Positions 26,244 to 36,599 are shown, numbered from the stretch's first letter. The stretch is 64,000 nt of DNA from Mangrovitalea sediminis (GCF_002514725.1 NZ_NTLB01000003.1:589159-653158), one strand, 5' to 3'. Translations and numbers: made by a program. The notes: generated by a model not told the origin, from the letters alone.

Positions 26244-26609
26244 GATGGAGGAAGGTATCCTTGTCTTGATCGTGTTGACGCGGGCTTTCGGTCTGCCAGG
26301 TTTGCGGCGTCGACAGGAGCATCCGGTGTGCGAGGTATCAACCTATTATCAAACCTCTCTCGGCTCCATCCTGAACATTACTCGTATTGATCTGAATTAA
26401 GAAGTGGGTGCGGGTAACGAGATGTTCGCACAGAAAATATACCGATACGGACGTCCATACCTCGACAAACCCGGTGACCCTGTCTATTAGTTTCTAACCG
26501 CATCACAAAATCATCGCGCAAGGTCAGAAAGGCCGCCCGCGATGGGAATCTATCAGGGATGCCCGTCGTGACGGGTTGCGTGAGCGCCGGCGGGAGGAGT
26601 GGATCCGCG
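26244..26609. other. Intergenic region, no gene recognised
   Basis: 366 bases between divergent genes. An AT-rich stretch around 26,330-26,400 may hold promoters. No RNA gene or repeat was recognised. Confidence 0.45.
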
Positions 26610-28496
26610 ATGTTTCGTATTACCTTCAAACAAAAACTATCAGCCGTTGTCGTCCTGTCATTGATGGGCATCGGCTACCTTGCCTACGTCGCCTTTGCCA
26701 GCCTTTATGAACTCGACAGCACCAGTAAGCGCGTGGCAAGCCTGACCGCCCTGGGCGACACCCTGTCCAGCGCGCAGTTGGCATTGTTGACGGCAGAGAA
26801 TCGTATTCCCCACCTCCAGGCCGGCGAGGTGACGTCCTACAAGCAGTCTCTGGGCAAGCTGCGGCAGCGTTACAGTGAGCGCTTTTCCGAAGCCGCCGGG
26901 CATATTGAGAATACCGACTTGAAAGATCGCCTCACGAACGTGAACCATCTGTTCGAGGCATACCAGGAAGCGCTGTTGAAGGCCCTGGCCGTGCGGCAGG
27001 CGCTTGGCTTCGACGACCAGTCCGGAGCCCTGAAGACCCTCAAGCAGAGCGAACAGGCAATAGAGAAACAGTTATCGCCGTTCAATATGCTCTGGCAGCC
27101 CTTTATCGTCGTCCAGCAACTGACGTCGAGGTTTTTGGTCGACCCCAGCGAGAGCGCGGCAAAAAACCTGAAAACTCAGCTGTCGACCGCCATCGCCAAG
27201 GTCAAGGATGCCGGCTTCTATGACTCATCCAAAAGCCAGATCGATGGCTACCAGTCTGCGGTCGATGGTGTCGTGGATGCGGCCCTTAAAGTGGGTCAGC
27301 AGGCGGTTGTGGTCAAGCAGGCAGATGCACAATTCATCGAACAGTCGCAGCAAACCGATCGCTTCCTGAAAGAAAACCTGCTGGTAAAGGCGAGGGTTGA
27401 GGCCGATCAGGCGACAACCCAAGCACGCTGGACCCTCGGCCTGGTCAGCGGCGGCGTCGCGTTGGGTATTGCCTTGATCCTGGCTGCGACCGGCTTGGGG
27501 GCTGCAGGGAGCCTGCGTCGGATCATGCAGCAAGTCAGCGCCGTTGCCGAAGGCGACCTAAGGAAACGGTTGGTGACGGAGCCGGCCCGTAAAGACGAAT
27601 TCGATCAGGTGTCGAGCGCTGTCGACACCATGACGGACGATCTGCATAAGGTGATCAGTGAGGTGGTGGGTGACCAGGGCGCGCTCAATGACCAGGTGAG
27701 CGAGCTGACATCCGCTGTGCAGGTGATCGCTGACAACAACGGTTCGGTATCGGAGCAATCCACCAGCCTTGCCGGCGCAACGGAAGAGATCAGCGCGACC
27801 ACCAGTGAGGTCGCCAACAGTATCCGTAGCTTGCGGGACGACACCGAAAGTGCGCACCATGCCGCGATAGAAGGCGAGAGAACGATCTCCGAGGCAATGC
27901 GTTCACTGACAGAAACCGCAGGGGTGATGGAGGCTTCGGCGCAGCAGTTGATGCAGCTTGAGCAATACTCCCAGGAGATCGATAAGGTCATGTCCATGAT
28001 CAATGACCTTGCCGAACAGACTAATCTCCTGGCCCTGAATGCGGCCATTGAAGCGGCGCGCGCCGGCGAGCAGGGCAGAGGTTTTGCCGTCGTGGCCGAT
28101 GAGGTGCGTACGCTGGCAGAGCGGACCGGGTCGGCGACGGGGGAGATCACGCGGGCGGTCAGGGCGATTCAGGAACAGACCCAGTCCGTCGTCAGCATCA
28201 TGAATCAAAGCCGCTCGAGTATCGATGTCGTCCAGCAGCAGGGGAGGGAGGCACAAACCGCTGTAACGCGGATCCAGGCCCAGACAGAGAAGGCCTCCTC
28301 CACCTGCGCGGAGATCACCTCGGCCATCGAGGAAACGGCTCGCACGACGCGGGAGATGGCGGCCAACATGGACCATATTGCCCACAGCATCGAACGGAAC
28401 AGCGATGCTATCAAAGCGATTGTCGATTCCAGCGACAGTCTGCAGAAACGCGCCGAAGCGATGGGCCGGATGACGGCGAAATTCAAGCTGCGTTAG
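26610..28496 (+). CDS. Methyl-accepting chemotaxis protein with helical periplasmic domain
   Basis: 628 residues. TM1 is about 10-32, an all-helical periplasmic region about 33-273, TM2 about 274-297, then HAMP (to about 352) and a signalling domain whose tip contains [37 protein letters not shown]. The roughly 240-residue helical sensor fits the helical bimodular (HBM) class seen in receptors for organic acids, but that is inferred from size and helicity. GGGAGGAG favours ATG 26,610 over the earlier frame start. It overlaps the convergent hydrolase stop by four bases. Confidence 0.9.
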   Translation: MFRITFKQKLSAVVVLSLMGIGYLAYVAFASLYELDSTSKRVASLTALGDTLSSAQLALLTAENRIPHLQAGEVTSYKQSLGKLRQRYSERFSEAAGHIENTDLKDRLTNVNHLFEAYQEALLKALAVRQALGFDDQSGALKTLKQSEQAIEKQLSPFNMLWQPFIVVQQLTSRFLVDPSESAAKNLKTQLSTAIAKVKDAGFYDSSKSQIDGYQSAVDGVVDAALKVGQQAVVVKQADAQFIEQSQQTDRFLKENLLVKARVEADQATTQARWTLGLVSGGVALGIALILAATGLGAAGSLRRIMQQVSAVAEGDLRKRLVTEPARKDEFDQVSSAVDTMTDDLHKVISEVVGDQGALNDQVSELTSAVQVIADNNGSVSEQSTSLAGATEEISATTSEVANSIRSLRDDTESAHHAAIEGERTISEAMRSLTETAGVMEASAQQLMQLEQYSQEIDKVMSMINDLAEQTNLLALNAAIEAARAGEQGRGFAVVADEVRTLAERTGSATGEITRAVRAIQEQTQSVVSIMNQSRSSIDVVQQQGREAQTAVTRIQAQTEKASSTCAEITSAIEETARTTREMAANMDHIAHSIERNSDAIKAIVDSSDSLQKRAEAMGRMTAKFKLR

Positions 28497-29155
28497 CGTC
28501 CCGGTTTCAGCCGCGTGCAAAACCAGTCTGCTGCAAGACGAGCGACTTCTTCCAGCTTACCGGGTTCTTCGAACAGGTGGGTTGCCTCAGGGACGATGAC
28601 GATTTGATGCTCGCACTCCAGGCGCCGGGCTGCCATTTGATTCAGGGTAATTACCTGGCCGTCCCAACCTCCGACGATCAGCAGGGTGGGCGCCCGTACC
28701 CGGCGAAGGTCATCACCGGCCAGATCCGGTCTACCGCCACGCGAGACGACGGCTGACACCTGCTGCGGTCGCTTGGCGGCTGCAATCAATGCTGCAGCGG
28801 CACCGGTACTGGCACCAAACAGGCCAATGGGCAGTTGCGCGGTCCGATGGTTCCTGCTTATCCAGTCGACGGCATCGGTCATGCGTAACGCCAGCAGGGG
28901 AATATTGAACCGGAATTCCGTGGTCAGCACGTCCTGCTCGTTTTCCTCGGCGCTGAGCAGGTCGAACAGCAGTGTCGCGAGCCCTGAGTCGTTAAGCGTA
29001 TGGGCAACCTGCTGGTTGCGGCGACTGAAGCGACTGCTGCCGCTGCCATGTGCGAACGCAACGATGCCCCTGCAGTGTGGCGGCACCGTCAGCGCCCCCT
29101 CCAGCAGGGTGCCCCGGGAATCGATAACGATATCGGCGGTGTGGGTTTCGTCCAT
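28493..29155 (-). CDS. Dienelactone-hydrolase-like alpha/beta hydrolase
   Basis: 220 residues. [18 protein letters not shown] supplies the oxyanion loop and [12 protein letters not shown] the nucleophile Ser elbow; Asp in GGWDGQVI and His in [11 protein letters not shown] complete the triad. It is probably a cytosolic esterase or lactonase of unknown substrate. It lies downstream of the erythromycin-esterase-like gene (25 bases away), with which and the phosphoribosyltransferase it makes a compact operon. The frame stays open upstream to 29,347, but that part overlaps its neighbour and is not family-like. Confidence 0.8.
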   Translation of the reverse strand: MDETHTADIVIDSRGTLLEGALTVPPHCRGIVAFAHGSGSSRFSRRNQQVAHTLNDSGLATLLFDLLSAEENEQDVLTTEFRFNIPLLALRMTDAVDWISRNHRTAQLPIGLFGASTGAAAALIAAAKRPQQVSAVVSRGGRPDLAGDDLRRVRAPTLLIVGGWDGQVITLNQMAARRLECEHQIVIVPEATHLFEEPGKLEEVARLAADWFCTRLKPGR

Positions 29156-29180
29156 GAGGGCTCTCTCTTTTTCGGCGGTA

Positions 29181-30497
29181 TCAGGTGGCCGTTTCACTGG
29201 CTTCTGGCCGGTGCCAGTGGTGTGGTTTGTCCAGCGGTTCCAGGGCACTGCTCTCATCGATGTGAAACACCGCATCGAACTGGTTGGCGACAGAGGCGTC
29301 AAAGTAGTGGCTGACCCTTTCGGTCTCCGGCAGGTAGATGACGCCAATGGCCCTTTCCAGCAAGGATTCCCGCAGCGGCGCGGCCGCTTCTTCGTTCAGG
29401 GGCAGGAAAAAGCGGTCGAGGCCGCTACGGTGGAAGAGGTGCTCAATGCTGTCCGCCAGGGCCGGTCTGACCCACTTGTGTTCAACGTCCGCATCCCACT
29501 GCGAGGCTGCGGAAACGTGGCCGGTGTACGTGGTGAAGCCGACCAGCAGGGCTTCATGACCGACTTGCTGGCGTAGCAACTGTCCCAGGTTCCATTCGCC
29601 TCGATGGTGCGCCTCGGTCGCGCGGGCATCGCCCAGATGGGAGTTGTGTGCCCAAACCACTACCCGGCCGCTTCCGCCACGTTCCTGCAGGTAATGCGAG
29701 AGTGCCAGCAGCGTATCCAGCATATGGGCGTCACGCAGGTTCCAGGTATTGACTCTTCGTCCGAACATGGCGCGATAGTAGGCCTCGGCGTTGACGACGA
29801 CGGCTGCGTTACGTTCAGCAAAGAAATAGGCGTCCCGGGCATCGAGACCGTTGCTGGAGACATAGGCCTCAGCCCTGGCTCGTAGCTTGAGCAACTGCTC
29901 GAGAGCGGCGTCGCGCCCAGAAGGACGCAGCCCGAAAGCGGCTTGGTAACCATAGGTTTGGGGTTCGCGGACATGATCCAGGACTTCGTAGTACCGGCGA
30001 GCCTGCGTGGCCTTTTCAGGATCGATATGGTCGAGATAGCGTATGACCGCGTCTGCCGACCGGTACAGGCTATAGAGGTCCAGCCCGAAAATACCGGCAC
30101 GTCGTATTGCCTCGACGGAGAAGTTGCGACTGCGGAGCCAATCAACGAAACCGAGGAATTCCCGGTTCCGCCACATCCAGGCAGGGAACCGCTCGAAATC
30201 GTCCAGGGCTGACTCGGCATCATCGTCGCCGCTGCCTTGCACGAAACGGTTGGTGCGCCAGGCATCAGGCCAGTCACCTTCTATGGCGACAGCATCGAAA
30301 CCCTCTTCAGTAATCAGGCGGCGGGAGATGGCGGCGCGCATGCGATAGAACTCCTGGGTGCCATGAGTGGCTTCACCCAGCAGGACGAAGCGACGATCGC
30401 GGGCCATCGATAACAGGCGGTCGTAATCGCCATCGTTGCCATTCAGGCGTTGTCCAAGGTCGCGTACGGCCTGGAAAGGCGTCGTGGGTACCGTCAT
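29181..30497 (-). CDS. Erythromycin esterase-like hydrolase
   Basis: 438 residues of the Ere superfamily. The metal/active-site His-Glu segments are present: LLGEATHGTQEFYRMRA, AIEGDWPDA, VVVWAHNSHLGDARAT and a C-terminal region with RVSHYFDASVANQFDAVFHID. Family members outside antibiotic resistance have unknown substrates, so resistance should not be assumed. Its start overlaps the phosphoribosyltransferase stop by four bases (ATGA), a translational-coupling arrangement. Confidence 0.87.
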   Translation of the reverse strand: MTVPTTPFQAVRDLGQRLNGNDGDYDRLLSMARDRRFVLLGEATHGTQEFYRMRAAISRRLITEEGFDAVAIEGDWPDAWRTNRFVQGSGDDDAESALDDFERFPAWMWRNREFLGFVDWLRSRNFSVEAIRRAGIFGLDLYSLYRSADAVIRYLDHIDPEKATQARRYYEVLDHVREPQTYGYQAAFGLRPSGRDAALEQLLKLRARAEAYVSSNGLDARDAYFFAERNAAVVVNAEAYYRAMFGRRVNTWNLRDAHMLDTLLALSHYLQERGGSGRVVVWAHNSHLGDARATEAHHRGEWNLGQLLRQQVGHEALLVGFTTYTGHVSAASQWDADVEHKWVRPALADSIEHLFHRSGLDRFFLPLNEEAAAPLRESLLERAIGVIYLPETERVSHYFDASVANQFDAVFHIDESSALEPLDKPHHWHRPEASETAT

Positions 30498-31150
30498 GAC
30501 GACGCCTCCCCATGAAATCGGGTCAGCAGCTCACGCACTTCGTCATCGCTTGTTTGATCGAACCGGGTATAGAACTGCCCCACGGCATAAAAATCCTCGG
30601 GGCTCAGTACGCTGATAAAGGCATCTGCATCGTCGGCAAAACGACCGGCGGCTTCTGCCGGGGATACCGGTACGGCCACGACGATACGTGCGGGCCGGTT
30701 ACTTCGCAGGGCCATGACGGCGGCATGCATGGATGCGCCGGTGGCAATGCCGTCATCCACCAGTATCACGGTTTTATCGTTGATCTCGGCGGGAGCTCGC
30801 GTGCCCCGGTACAGGGTTTCTCGACGTATCAGTTCTTCCCGCTCGGTGGCCATGACCTGATCGATCTGGGCCTGGCTGACACCGGCGTTACGGATGACAG
30901 AGGGATTCAGATAAAGCGCGCCGCCGGAGGCAATGGCCCCCATGGCAAGTTCCGGGTGATAAGGCACGCCGAGTTTGCGGACAATGAGAATATCGAAGTC
31001 GGCCCCCAAAGCGGTGGCGACTTCATAGCCTACCGGTACGCCACCGCGAGGTAGCGCAAGGACCAGAACATCGTTTCGGCCCCCGTAGGCGAGCAACGCT
31101 TTCGCCAACTGACGACCAGCGTCGTGACGGTCGAAGAAGTAGCTTTCCAT
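30494..31150 (-). CDS. Phosphoribosyltransferase
   Basis: About 218 residues. It has the type I PRTase fold with the PRPP-binding loop VILVDDGIATGASMHAAVMAL, preceded by LALPRGGVPVGYEVATALGADFDILIVRK. The acceptor base is unknown; the group is distinct from purine and uracil enzymes. ATG 31,150 (GGGAG seven bases upstream) is preferred over 31,189. It is the first gene of the three-gene leftward operon. Confidence 0.87.
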   Translation of the reverse strand: MESYFFDRHDAGRQLAKALLAYGGRNDVLVLALPRGGVPVGYEVATALGADFDILIVRKLGVPYHPELAMGAIASGGALYLNPSVIRNAGVSQAQIDQVMATEREELIRRETLYRGTRAPAEINDKTVILVDDGIATGASMHAAVMALRSNRPARIVVAVPVSPAEAAGRFADDADAFISVLSPEDFYAVGQFYTRFDQTSDDEVRELLTRFHGEASS

Positions 31151-31264
31151 AGCGACGCTCCCATTATGCGGTTGTTGGAAAGCATACAAGGGGGAGACAC
31201 GGAGACTGTTTGATGTGCGTCAGGAAGCGGCGAAATGATAGGCGCCGCCGCTGGGGACTGGAAA

Positions 31265-31296
31265 GAAAAATGCCCGGCAAGAGCCGGGCATTTTCT
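31265..31296 (-). terminator. Intrinsic terminator after TRAP dctP-type gene
   Basis: On the reverse strand AATGCCCGGC, loop TCTT, GCCGGGCATT and then TTTCTTT. A strong GC stem with a T-run about 20 bases after the dctP-type stop. Confidence 0.92.
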
Positions 31297-31313
31297 GGTA
31301 GAGCGGGACGGGC

Positions 31314-32417
31314 TTAGAGCTTGTCCTGCGATACCGTCGGGAACGCGAACTTGGCAAAGCCTTGCTCGGCCACGTTAAACCAGGCGTACTCCATATCGCG
31401 GAATTTCTTCCACGGGGTGTAGACCTTGTTCCACGTCTTGTCTTTCGACGCCAGATCTTCGTAGATCGCGAAGGCGTTTTTCTGTGCCTCGGTCATGATG
31501 TCGTCGCTGAAGGTATGCAACTTGACACCTTTGGCCAACAGGCGAGCCAGTGCTGGCGGGTTAACGGCATCGTAGTGGGCGATCATACGCAGGTTGGCCT
31601 CAGCCGATGCCGTATGCAGTGCCTGTTGGTATTCCTTGGGCAGCTTGTCATAGGCTTTGCGGTTGAAGTAAACCGACAACTGGGCGTTGGGCTCCCACCA
31701 GCTCGGTGCGTAATAGTTCTTCGCAACCTGATAGAAACCAAGCTTCTCGTCGTCGTAAGGACCGACCCACTCGGTGGCGTCGATAACACCACGCTCCAGT
31801 GCCGGGTAGATTTCCGGCGCCGCCAGCGTCTGTACGTTAACGCCCATGGTGGCCATAACCTTACCGCCGAAGCCCGGGATACGCATCTTGATGCCTTTCA
31901 GGGCTGCAAGATTCGGGACTTCCTTGCGGAACCAGCCACCCATCTGACAGGTGGTGTTACCGCCGGGCAGGGAGATGATGCCGAAGTCTGAGAAAACTTC
32001 CTTGTTGACCAGCTCGTTACCGCCGCCATGATACATCCAGGCGTTTTGCTGACGGGTATTGAAACCGAACGGCAGCGTGGTATCGAAGGCCAGGGAAGGG
32101 TTTTTGCCGATGTAGTAGTAGGAAGCCGTATGGCCAGCTTCCACGGTGCCTTGCTGGACCGCGTCGAATACCTGCAGGCCGCCAACCAGTTCACCCGCCG
32201 CGTAGGTGCGGATCTGGAACTTGCCGCCAGTCAGTTCGCTAACACGATCAGCGATCAACTTGGCACCGCTGAAGATGGTGTCCAGGCTGGTCGGCCAGCT
32301 TGCTGCCATGCGCCAGCGAACCGTAGGGGTTGCTGCAGCAACGTAGGGAGCTGCAGTTACAGCAGCGCCTGCTGCCGCACCGACGGTGGCCTTGGTGATA
32401 AAGTCACGACGTTTCAT
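31314..32417 (-). CDS. TRAP transporter substrate-binding protein (DctP family)
   Basis: 367 residues. It has a twin-arginine-like signal (KRRDFITKATVGAAAGAAV) and then a mature periplasmic protein of the DctP/TakP type: WRMAASWPTSLDTIFSGAKL, GELVGGLQVFDAVQQGTVEAGHTASYYYIGKNPSLAF and WVGPYDDEKLGFYQVAKNYYAPSWWEPNAQ. It resembles the 2-oxoacid- or lactate-binding TakP subgroup; the ligand is inferred only. It is downstream of the dctQ/dctM-type genes after 129 bases, and a terminator follows. Confidence 0.92.
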   Translation of the reverse strand: MKRRDFITKATVGAAAGAAVTAAPYVAAATPTVRWRMAASWPTSLDTIFSGAKLIADRVSELTGGKFQIRTYAAGELVGGLQVFDAVQQGTVEAGHTASYYYIGKNPSLAFDTTLPFGFNTRQQNAWMYHGGGNELVNKEVFSDFGIISLPGGNTTCQMGGWFRKEVPNLAALKGIKMRIPGFGGKVMATMGVNVQTLAAPEIYPALERGVIDATEWVGPYDDEKLGFYQVAKNYYAPSWWEPNAQLSVYFNRKAYDKLPKEYQQALHTASAEANLRMIAHYDAVNPPALARLLAKGVKLHTFSDDIMTEAQKNAFAIYEDLASKDKTWNKVYTPWKKFRDMEYAWFNVAEQGFAKFAFPTVSQDKL

Positions 32418-32546
32418 CCAGGTTCTCCTTTCTTGTTGTAGTCGCCAGGTCTGGGACCTGGCGCCGATTACGTTTGGGAGTGCTCGTTTTTCTCTGTGTT
32501 TTCTAGCGGTTGTGACACTGTCTGAACGTTTACATTACCCTGAGTT

Positions 32547-33869
32547 TTACCCGCCCAGCAAATGCACCAGGCTCGGGAAGAATATCACCAGCCCCAAGCC
32601 GATGATCTGTATGCCGATAAAGGGCATAACTCCCCGATAAATCTGACCGGTTCTGACACTCGCCGGTGTGACCCCTCGTAAGTAGAACAGAGAGAAGCCG
32701 AACGGTGGCGTCAGGAAGGATGTCTGCAGGTTCATGCCGATCATGACGCCGAACCAGACCATATCGATTCCCAGGTGCACGGCGGCAGGCGCCAGCAGGG
32801 GCAGCACGATGAAGGCGATCTCGAAGAAGTCGATGAAGAACCCCAGAATAAAGATCACCAGGTTCGAGACGATCAGGAACCCGACTTCACCGCCGGGCAG
32901 GTTGGTCAGGAAGCTATCGACCCACAAATCGCCATTGAAGCCGCGGAACACAAGGCTGAAGGCCCGTGAACCGACCAGGATAAACATGACCATGGCGGTC
33001 AGTTTGGTGGTCGTATCCATGGTGCCGAGCATGGACTTCAGGTCCAGGCGGCGATTGACTGCGGCGAGGATAATGGCGCCGACGGCGCCAAAGGCACCCG
33101 CTTCCGTCGGTGTTGCAATCCCGGCAAAGATGGAACCCAGCACCAGCAGAATCAACACCAGCGGCGGGATCATTACGAGGCCAACGCGACGCAGCAGCTC
33201 ACGCTTGTCGGCAATGCGGTCTTCGATCGGTAATGCCGGTGCTGCCATCGGTTTGAACTTGGCAACAGCCAGCGCGTAGATGGCATACATCGCCGCCAGT
33301 GCGACGCCCGGCAGCAGGGAACCCATGAACAGGTTGCCGACGGATACGCCCAACTGGTCACCCAGGACGATCAGCACCACGCTGGGTGGGATCACCTGCC
33401 CCAGGGTCCCCGAGGCGGCAATAATGCCGGTCGAGAGTTCCTTGGAGTAGCCATAGCGGAGCATGACCGGAAGGGAGATCATACCCATCGCAACGACGGT
33501 CGCACCGACAACGCCGGTAGCGGCAGCCAGCAGGGTACCGACGATTACAACGGAGAGGGCGAGGCCGCCCCGCAGCGGGCCGAAGAGCTGTCCCATGGTC
33601 TTGAGCAGGTCTTCGGCCAATCCGGATCGTTCAAGCATTGTCCCCATAAATATGAAATAGGGCACTGCCAACAGGGTGAAGTTGCCCATCACCGAGAAGA
33701 TGCGTTGCGGCAGTGCCTGCATCAGGTTGATGTCGAACATATCCATGTGAATGCCGAGGGGCAGGAACAGCAATGACGTTCCAGCCAGGGCAAAAGCTAC
33801 CGGGTAGCCGCTGAAAATCAGTACCAGCGCTACCAGGAACATCACGCCACCAATCCAGTCTCCGCTCAT
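32547..33869 (-). CDS. TRAP transporter large permease (DctM family)
   Basis: 440 residues with about twelve hydrophobic segments. DctM hallmarks include GYPVAFALAGTSLLFLPLG, LLAVPYFIFMGTMLERSGLAEDLL, LLAAATGVVGATVVAMG and QVIPPSVVLIVLGDQLGVS. It carries out secondary transport driven by a Na+ or H+ gradient. Its start overlaps the stop of the small subunit gene by four bases, so translation is coupled. Confidence 0.95.
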   Translation of the reverse strand: MSGDWIGGVMFLVALVLIFSGYPVAFALAGTSLLFLPLGIHMDMFDINLMQALPQRIFSVMGNFTLLAVPYFIFMGTMLERSGLAEDLLKTMGQLFGPLRGGLALSVVIVGTLLAAATGVVGATVVAMGMISLPVMLRYGYSKELSTGIIAASGTLGQVIPPSVVLIVLGDQLGVSVGNLFMGSLLPGVALAAMYAIYALAVAKFKPMAAPALPIEDRIADKRELLRRVGLVMIPPLVLILLVLGSIFAGIATPTEAGAFGAVGAIILAAVNRRLDLKSMLGTMDTTTKLTAMVMFILVGSRAFSLVFRGFNGDLWVDSFLTNLPGGEVGFLIVSNLVIFILGFFIDFFEIAFIVLPLLAPAAVHLGIDMVWFGVMIGMNLQTSFLTPPFGFSLFYLRGVTPASVRTGQIYRGVMPFIGIQIIGLGLVIFFPSLVHLLGG

Positions 33870-34429
33870 AACCCCTCCATACTGTCGGTCTTGTCGGGAG
33901 TCATGCTTTCGAGGTGGCCGGTGATCACGCCAACGGCTTTGATCAGCTGGGATATACCCTGAAGAATGAGCATTGCGAAGGCGACGGGGACAACCGTTTT
34001 AATGGGATAGCGTGCCAGCCCCGAAGGGTCGGATGACATCTCGTGGATCTTCCAGGAGAAGGCGACCCAGTCCCACGACAGCCAGAGCACGAGGATGCAG
34101 AACGGCAGCAGGAACAACAGTGTGCCCAGCAGATCGATCCAGGCTTTGCCTTTGGTGGAAAGACGGGAGTAGAGAATATCCACGCGAACGTGGGCATCGT
34201 GGCGAAGGGTGTAGGAGGCACCCAACATGAAGATGGCACCGAACAGGTACCACTGTAATTCCAGATAGGCATTGGAGCTGAGATTGCGTCCAATCAGATT
34301 GCCGAGGTATCGGGCTGAGGCGTTGTAGACGCCGATCAAAACCATCAGCAGGGCGAGCCACTGCATGAGCTGACCCAACTTTTGATTGAGCCAGTCGATA
34401 CCACCAGCCAGTTTAAGCAGGTGGGGCAT
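33866..34429 (-). CDS. TRAP transporter small permease (DctQ family)
   Basis: 187 residues with four membrane segments. The DctQ pattern YNASARYLGNLIGRNLSSNAYLELQWYLFGAIFMLGASYTLRHDAHVRVDI is clear. It partners DctM. The frame extends upstream to 34,486, but GGAG before 34,429 and the MPHLL start match the family. First gene of the Q-M-P operon. Confidence 0.92.
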   Translation of the reverse strand: MPHLLKLAGGIDWLNQKLGQLMQWLALLMVLIGVYNASARYLGNLIGRNLSSNAYLELQWYLFGAIFMLGASYTLRHDAHVRVDILYSRLSTKGKAWIDLLGTLLFLLPFCILVLWLSWDWVAFSWKIHEMSSDPSGLARYPIKTVVPVAFAMLILQGISQLIKAVGVITGHLESMTPDKTDSMEGL

Positions 34430-34732
34430 GCCGGTTCTCCGTCTTGTCTTATTGTATAAGCACGGTGTTTTATTGTGATGAAGCAATATTGCGTGTTAAT
34501 CGAAGGAAAATAGCACAGATTGAGGCAAACGTGAGGGCAATTCGACCAAGATCGATACTGCTCGGATTATACGGCTCAAAGTATCGCCGTACTTTTCACC
34601 AAAGATGCCTGCTTTTTCACCGACTAAGCGGCTTCAGCGTTGAAGATTAAGGGTTTTGCCCCGATCTGGTGCACTAGGATGGCTGGAATTATTTTCGGGT
34701 CCGTTAACAAGATGTGACCGGTCGAACAGGAA

Positions 34733-34756
34733 AGGCCACCCGGGAACGGGTGGCCT
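34733..34756 (-). terminator. Perfect 10-bp hairpin, possible terminator
   Basis: AGGCCACCCG/CGGGTGGCCT with a 4-base loop. On the reverse strand it is followed by TTCCTGTT, so it could terminate transcripts from the upstream peroxidase gene. The forward loop is GGAA, a GNRA-type tetraloop. Confidence 0.5.
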
Positions 34757-34865
34757 CCTAACCGGATCAGGGACAGCGCTTAGCGCTGACCAAGGCATTC
34801 CTCCAGGCTAAGCGATAGCCAGGTCTGACGATTCACGAGGTCAGTCCTTGTGAAAATCTCGTTAA

Positions 34866-34885
34866 GGGGCCTGATCACTGGCCCC
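34866..34885. other. GGGGCC/GGCCCC hairpin
   Basis: 6-bp GC stem with an 8-base loop, about 65 bases beyond the peroxidase stop. No T-run on either strand. Role unknown. Confidence 0.4.
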
Positions 34886-34947
34886 GAGTTTGTTAGCTGG
34901 CTTTCTGATTTTTCCTCGGTAATGTTTCACCGGCATTGCAGAGACGG

Positions 34948-36279
34948 TCAGCCGTGTCCGGCTCGATAGGGGTTACCGGGCTTGTAGCCGTCGGTCAGGG
35001 TTTTCAGGAAGGCGATGACGTCCTTGATTTCCTTGTCGGTCAGCGCTGGCGCCTCTCCGGGGTGGCGATCGAAAGGCGCGTCCTGGGTATCTACGTTCTT
35101 CCAGTATTGGTGCGGAATGTCATTGTATTTCAGTATGTTGCCCTTAGTATCTTTCGGATAGATATCTCCGGGATTGGTTTCCCGGTGGGCATAGAACTCC
35201 AGGACCTGGTGCAGGTTGTGATAGACGCCGTTATGGAAGAACGCCTTGCGGGTCGCCACATTGCGTAGGGAGGGGGTCAGGAACATGCCGCAATACTGAG
35301 GCTGGTCCTTCAGATCCTTCCGGATGGGCCCGCAGAGGCCGAGATCGTAATAGTCAGGGGCGGCATTGGCCCTGATCTCGGGGTTGCGGGGAACGGCCAG
35401 GGCTTCATATTCGTAGTCGGTAAACATCGGCGGCTTACCGCTGGCGGTTTTCTTGTCCAGGTGACAGGCCGCGCAGTTACCCTTGTTCTTGTCCTCGAAC
35501 AGCTTGAGGCCAGCCTGTTCCTGGGGCGAAAGCGTCGCTTTCCCGTTGAGGTAGTAGTCGTATTTGCTGTTATAGGGGTGGAAGGCCCGCTCTTCCTGCT
35601 GATAGCGACCGACGGCGAACATGGCCTTGGCTACCAGCTCCCTGTCGTGTTTCAGGATATTGGGCCCGGCCAGTTCCACGAAGTAGTGGGCATACGGCGC
35701 CGTGCGCAGTTTCTCTGCGGCAACGGCGACATTCTTTACGGCCATCTCAAAGGGACTGAACAGGGGGCCGCTTGCCTGGCTTTGGAAGGTGTTGGCCCGA
35801 CCATCCCAAAACAGGCCGCCATGGGGAACCGGTGGGAGTGTGGCGGGGGGTGCCTCCGCGATTTTATCGGTGTGCGGGTGGGATTTCGCCTGGTTCGCCA
35901 TCTTCACGATGTTGACGCCGTCCATACCTTCCGGCTCGGGTCCGATGCTGAATCCCGGGCTGCGATACAGGTATTCCAGCGAGGGTACGGCGCGCAGGCC
36001 CTGGCGATTATGGTCGGGACCGCCGAGCTGAACGGAAAGGGCGTTGGCCGGACCGAAGTTGTGTGCCGGGCTGTGGCAACTGGCACAGGACATGGTGCCG
36101 GACGCCGATAATCTCGGGTCATAGAAAACCTGCTTGCCGAGCTGTGCCATCAGGCTCATCTGGGGTCTTTCGCTGGCGGCTGCGGGGGGGATCTGGTGCA
36201 CCGCGATGCGGACGATGGCAACGGTTAGCAGCAGGGCGGCGCTTATGATCGGCAACAGGTATCGGCGACGTAGGGACAT
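34948..36279 (-). CDS. Dihaem cytochrome c peroxidase / MauG-like protein
   Basis: 443 residues. An N-terminal signal anchor (about 8-30) precedes two c-type haem-binding motifs, CASCH at 65-69 and CAACH at 269-273. Conserved segments include GLFWDGRANTFQSQASGPLFSPFEM and FLTPSLRNVATRKAFFHNGVYHNL. It is exported to the periplasm, where it would reduce peroxide or oxidise a protein partner. The frame upstream to 36,414 is disregarded because MSLRRRYLLP looks like a signal start. Nothing nearby identifies the electron donor. Confidence 0.9.
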   Translation of the reverse strand: MSLRRRYLLPIISAALLLTVAIVRIAVHQIPPAAASERPQMSLMAQLGKQVFYDPRLSASGTMSCASCHSPAHNFGPANALSVQLGGPDHNRQGLRAVPSLEYLYRSPGFSIGPEPEGMDGVNIVKMANQAKSHPHTDKIAEAPPATLPPVPHGGLFWDGRANTFQSQASGPLFSPFEMAVKNVAVAAEKLRTAPYAHYFVELAGPNILKHDRELVAKAMFAVGRYQQEERAFHPYNSKYDYYLNGKATLSPQEQAGLKLFEDKNKGNCAACHLDKKTASGKPPMFTDYEYEALAVPRNPEIRANAAPDYYDLGLCGPIRKDLKDQPQYCGMFLTPSLRNVATRKAFFHNGVYHNLHQVLEFYAHRETNPGDIYPKDTKGNILKYNDIPHQYWKNVDTQDAPFDRHPGEAPALTDKEIKDVIAFLKTLTDGYKPGNPYRAGHG

Positions 36280-36599
36280 GTCGGAGAAACTCGGTATCGG
36301 TTTTGAGGCAGCGATAAGGGCTGCGGAAAAGGGTCGTTTGCCGGGGCGCGTGTTGCAGTCTCGGCTGGTTCGAAAGAGTGCAGGACCTATATGACGATTG
36401 TGAGACAGGAGCACCCTTGTTCACCTGAATTCCAAGGGCTGATCCGACCGCAAGGGGCGGCTATTCCCGTCTCCGCGACGGTGTTAAGGTGTTGTTCGAC
36501 ATTGTTGTCCTACATCGTGGTTCGATATCAAAGTGGTAGATGCATAGGGTGCTTTGAGTCATGAGTTTTCGAGTTCGAGAGGTGGGGGGGTGTCGCGGC
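36280..36599. other. Intergenic region, no gene recognised
   Basis: 320 bases between divergent genes; presumably promoters. Nothing distinctive was seen besides GC-rich short inverted repeats. Confidence 0.4.

Larger units (their letters stand above)
34430..34947. other. Intergenic region with two GC hairpins
   Basis: 518 bases without a recognisable gene. It holds two hairpins (34,733-34,756 and 34,866-34,885), and the promoter of the TRAP operon is expected on its left side. Confidence 0.5.

Noticed and set aside
29181..30497. Possible macrolide-resistance gene
   Set aside because: Ere-superfamily membership alone does not show macrolide esterase activity; its operon context points to metabolism, so no resistance claim is made.
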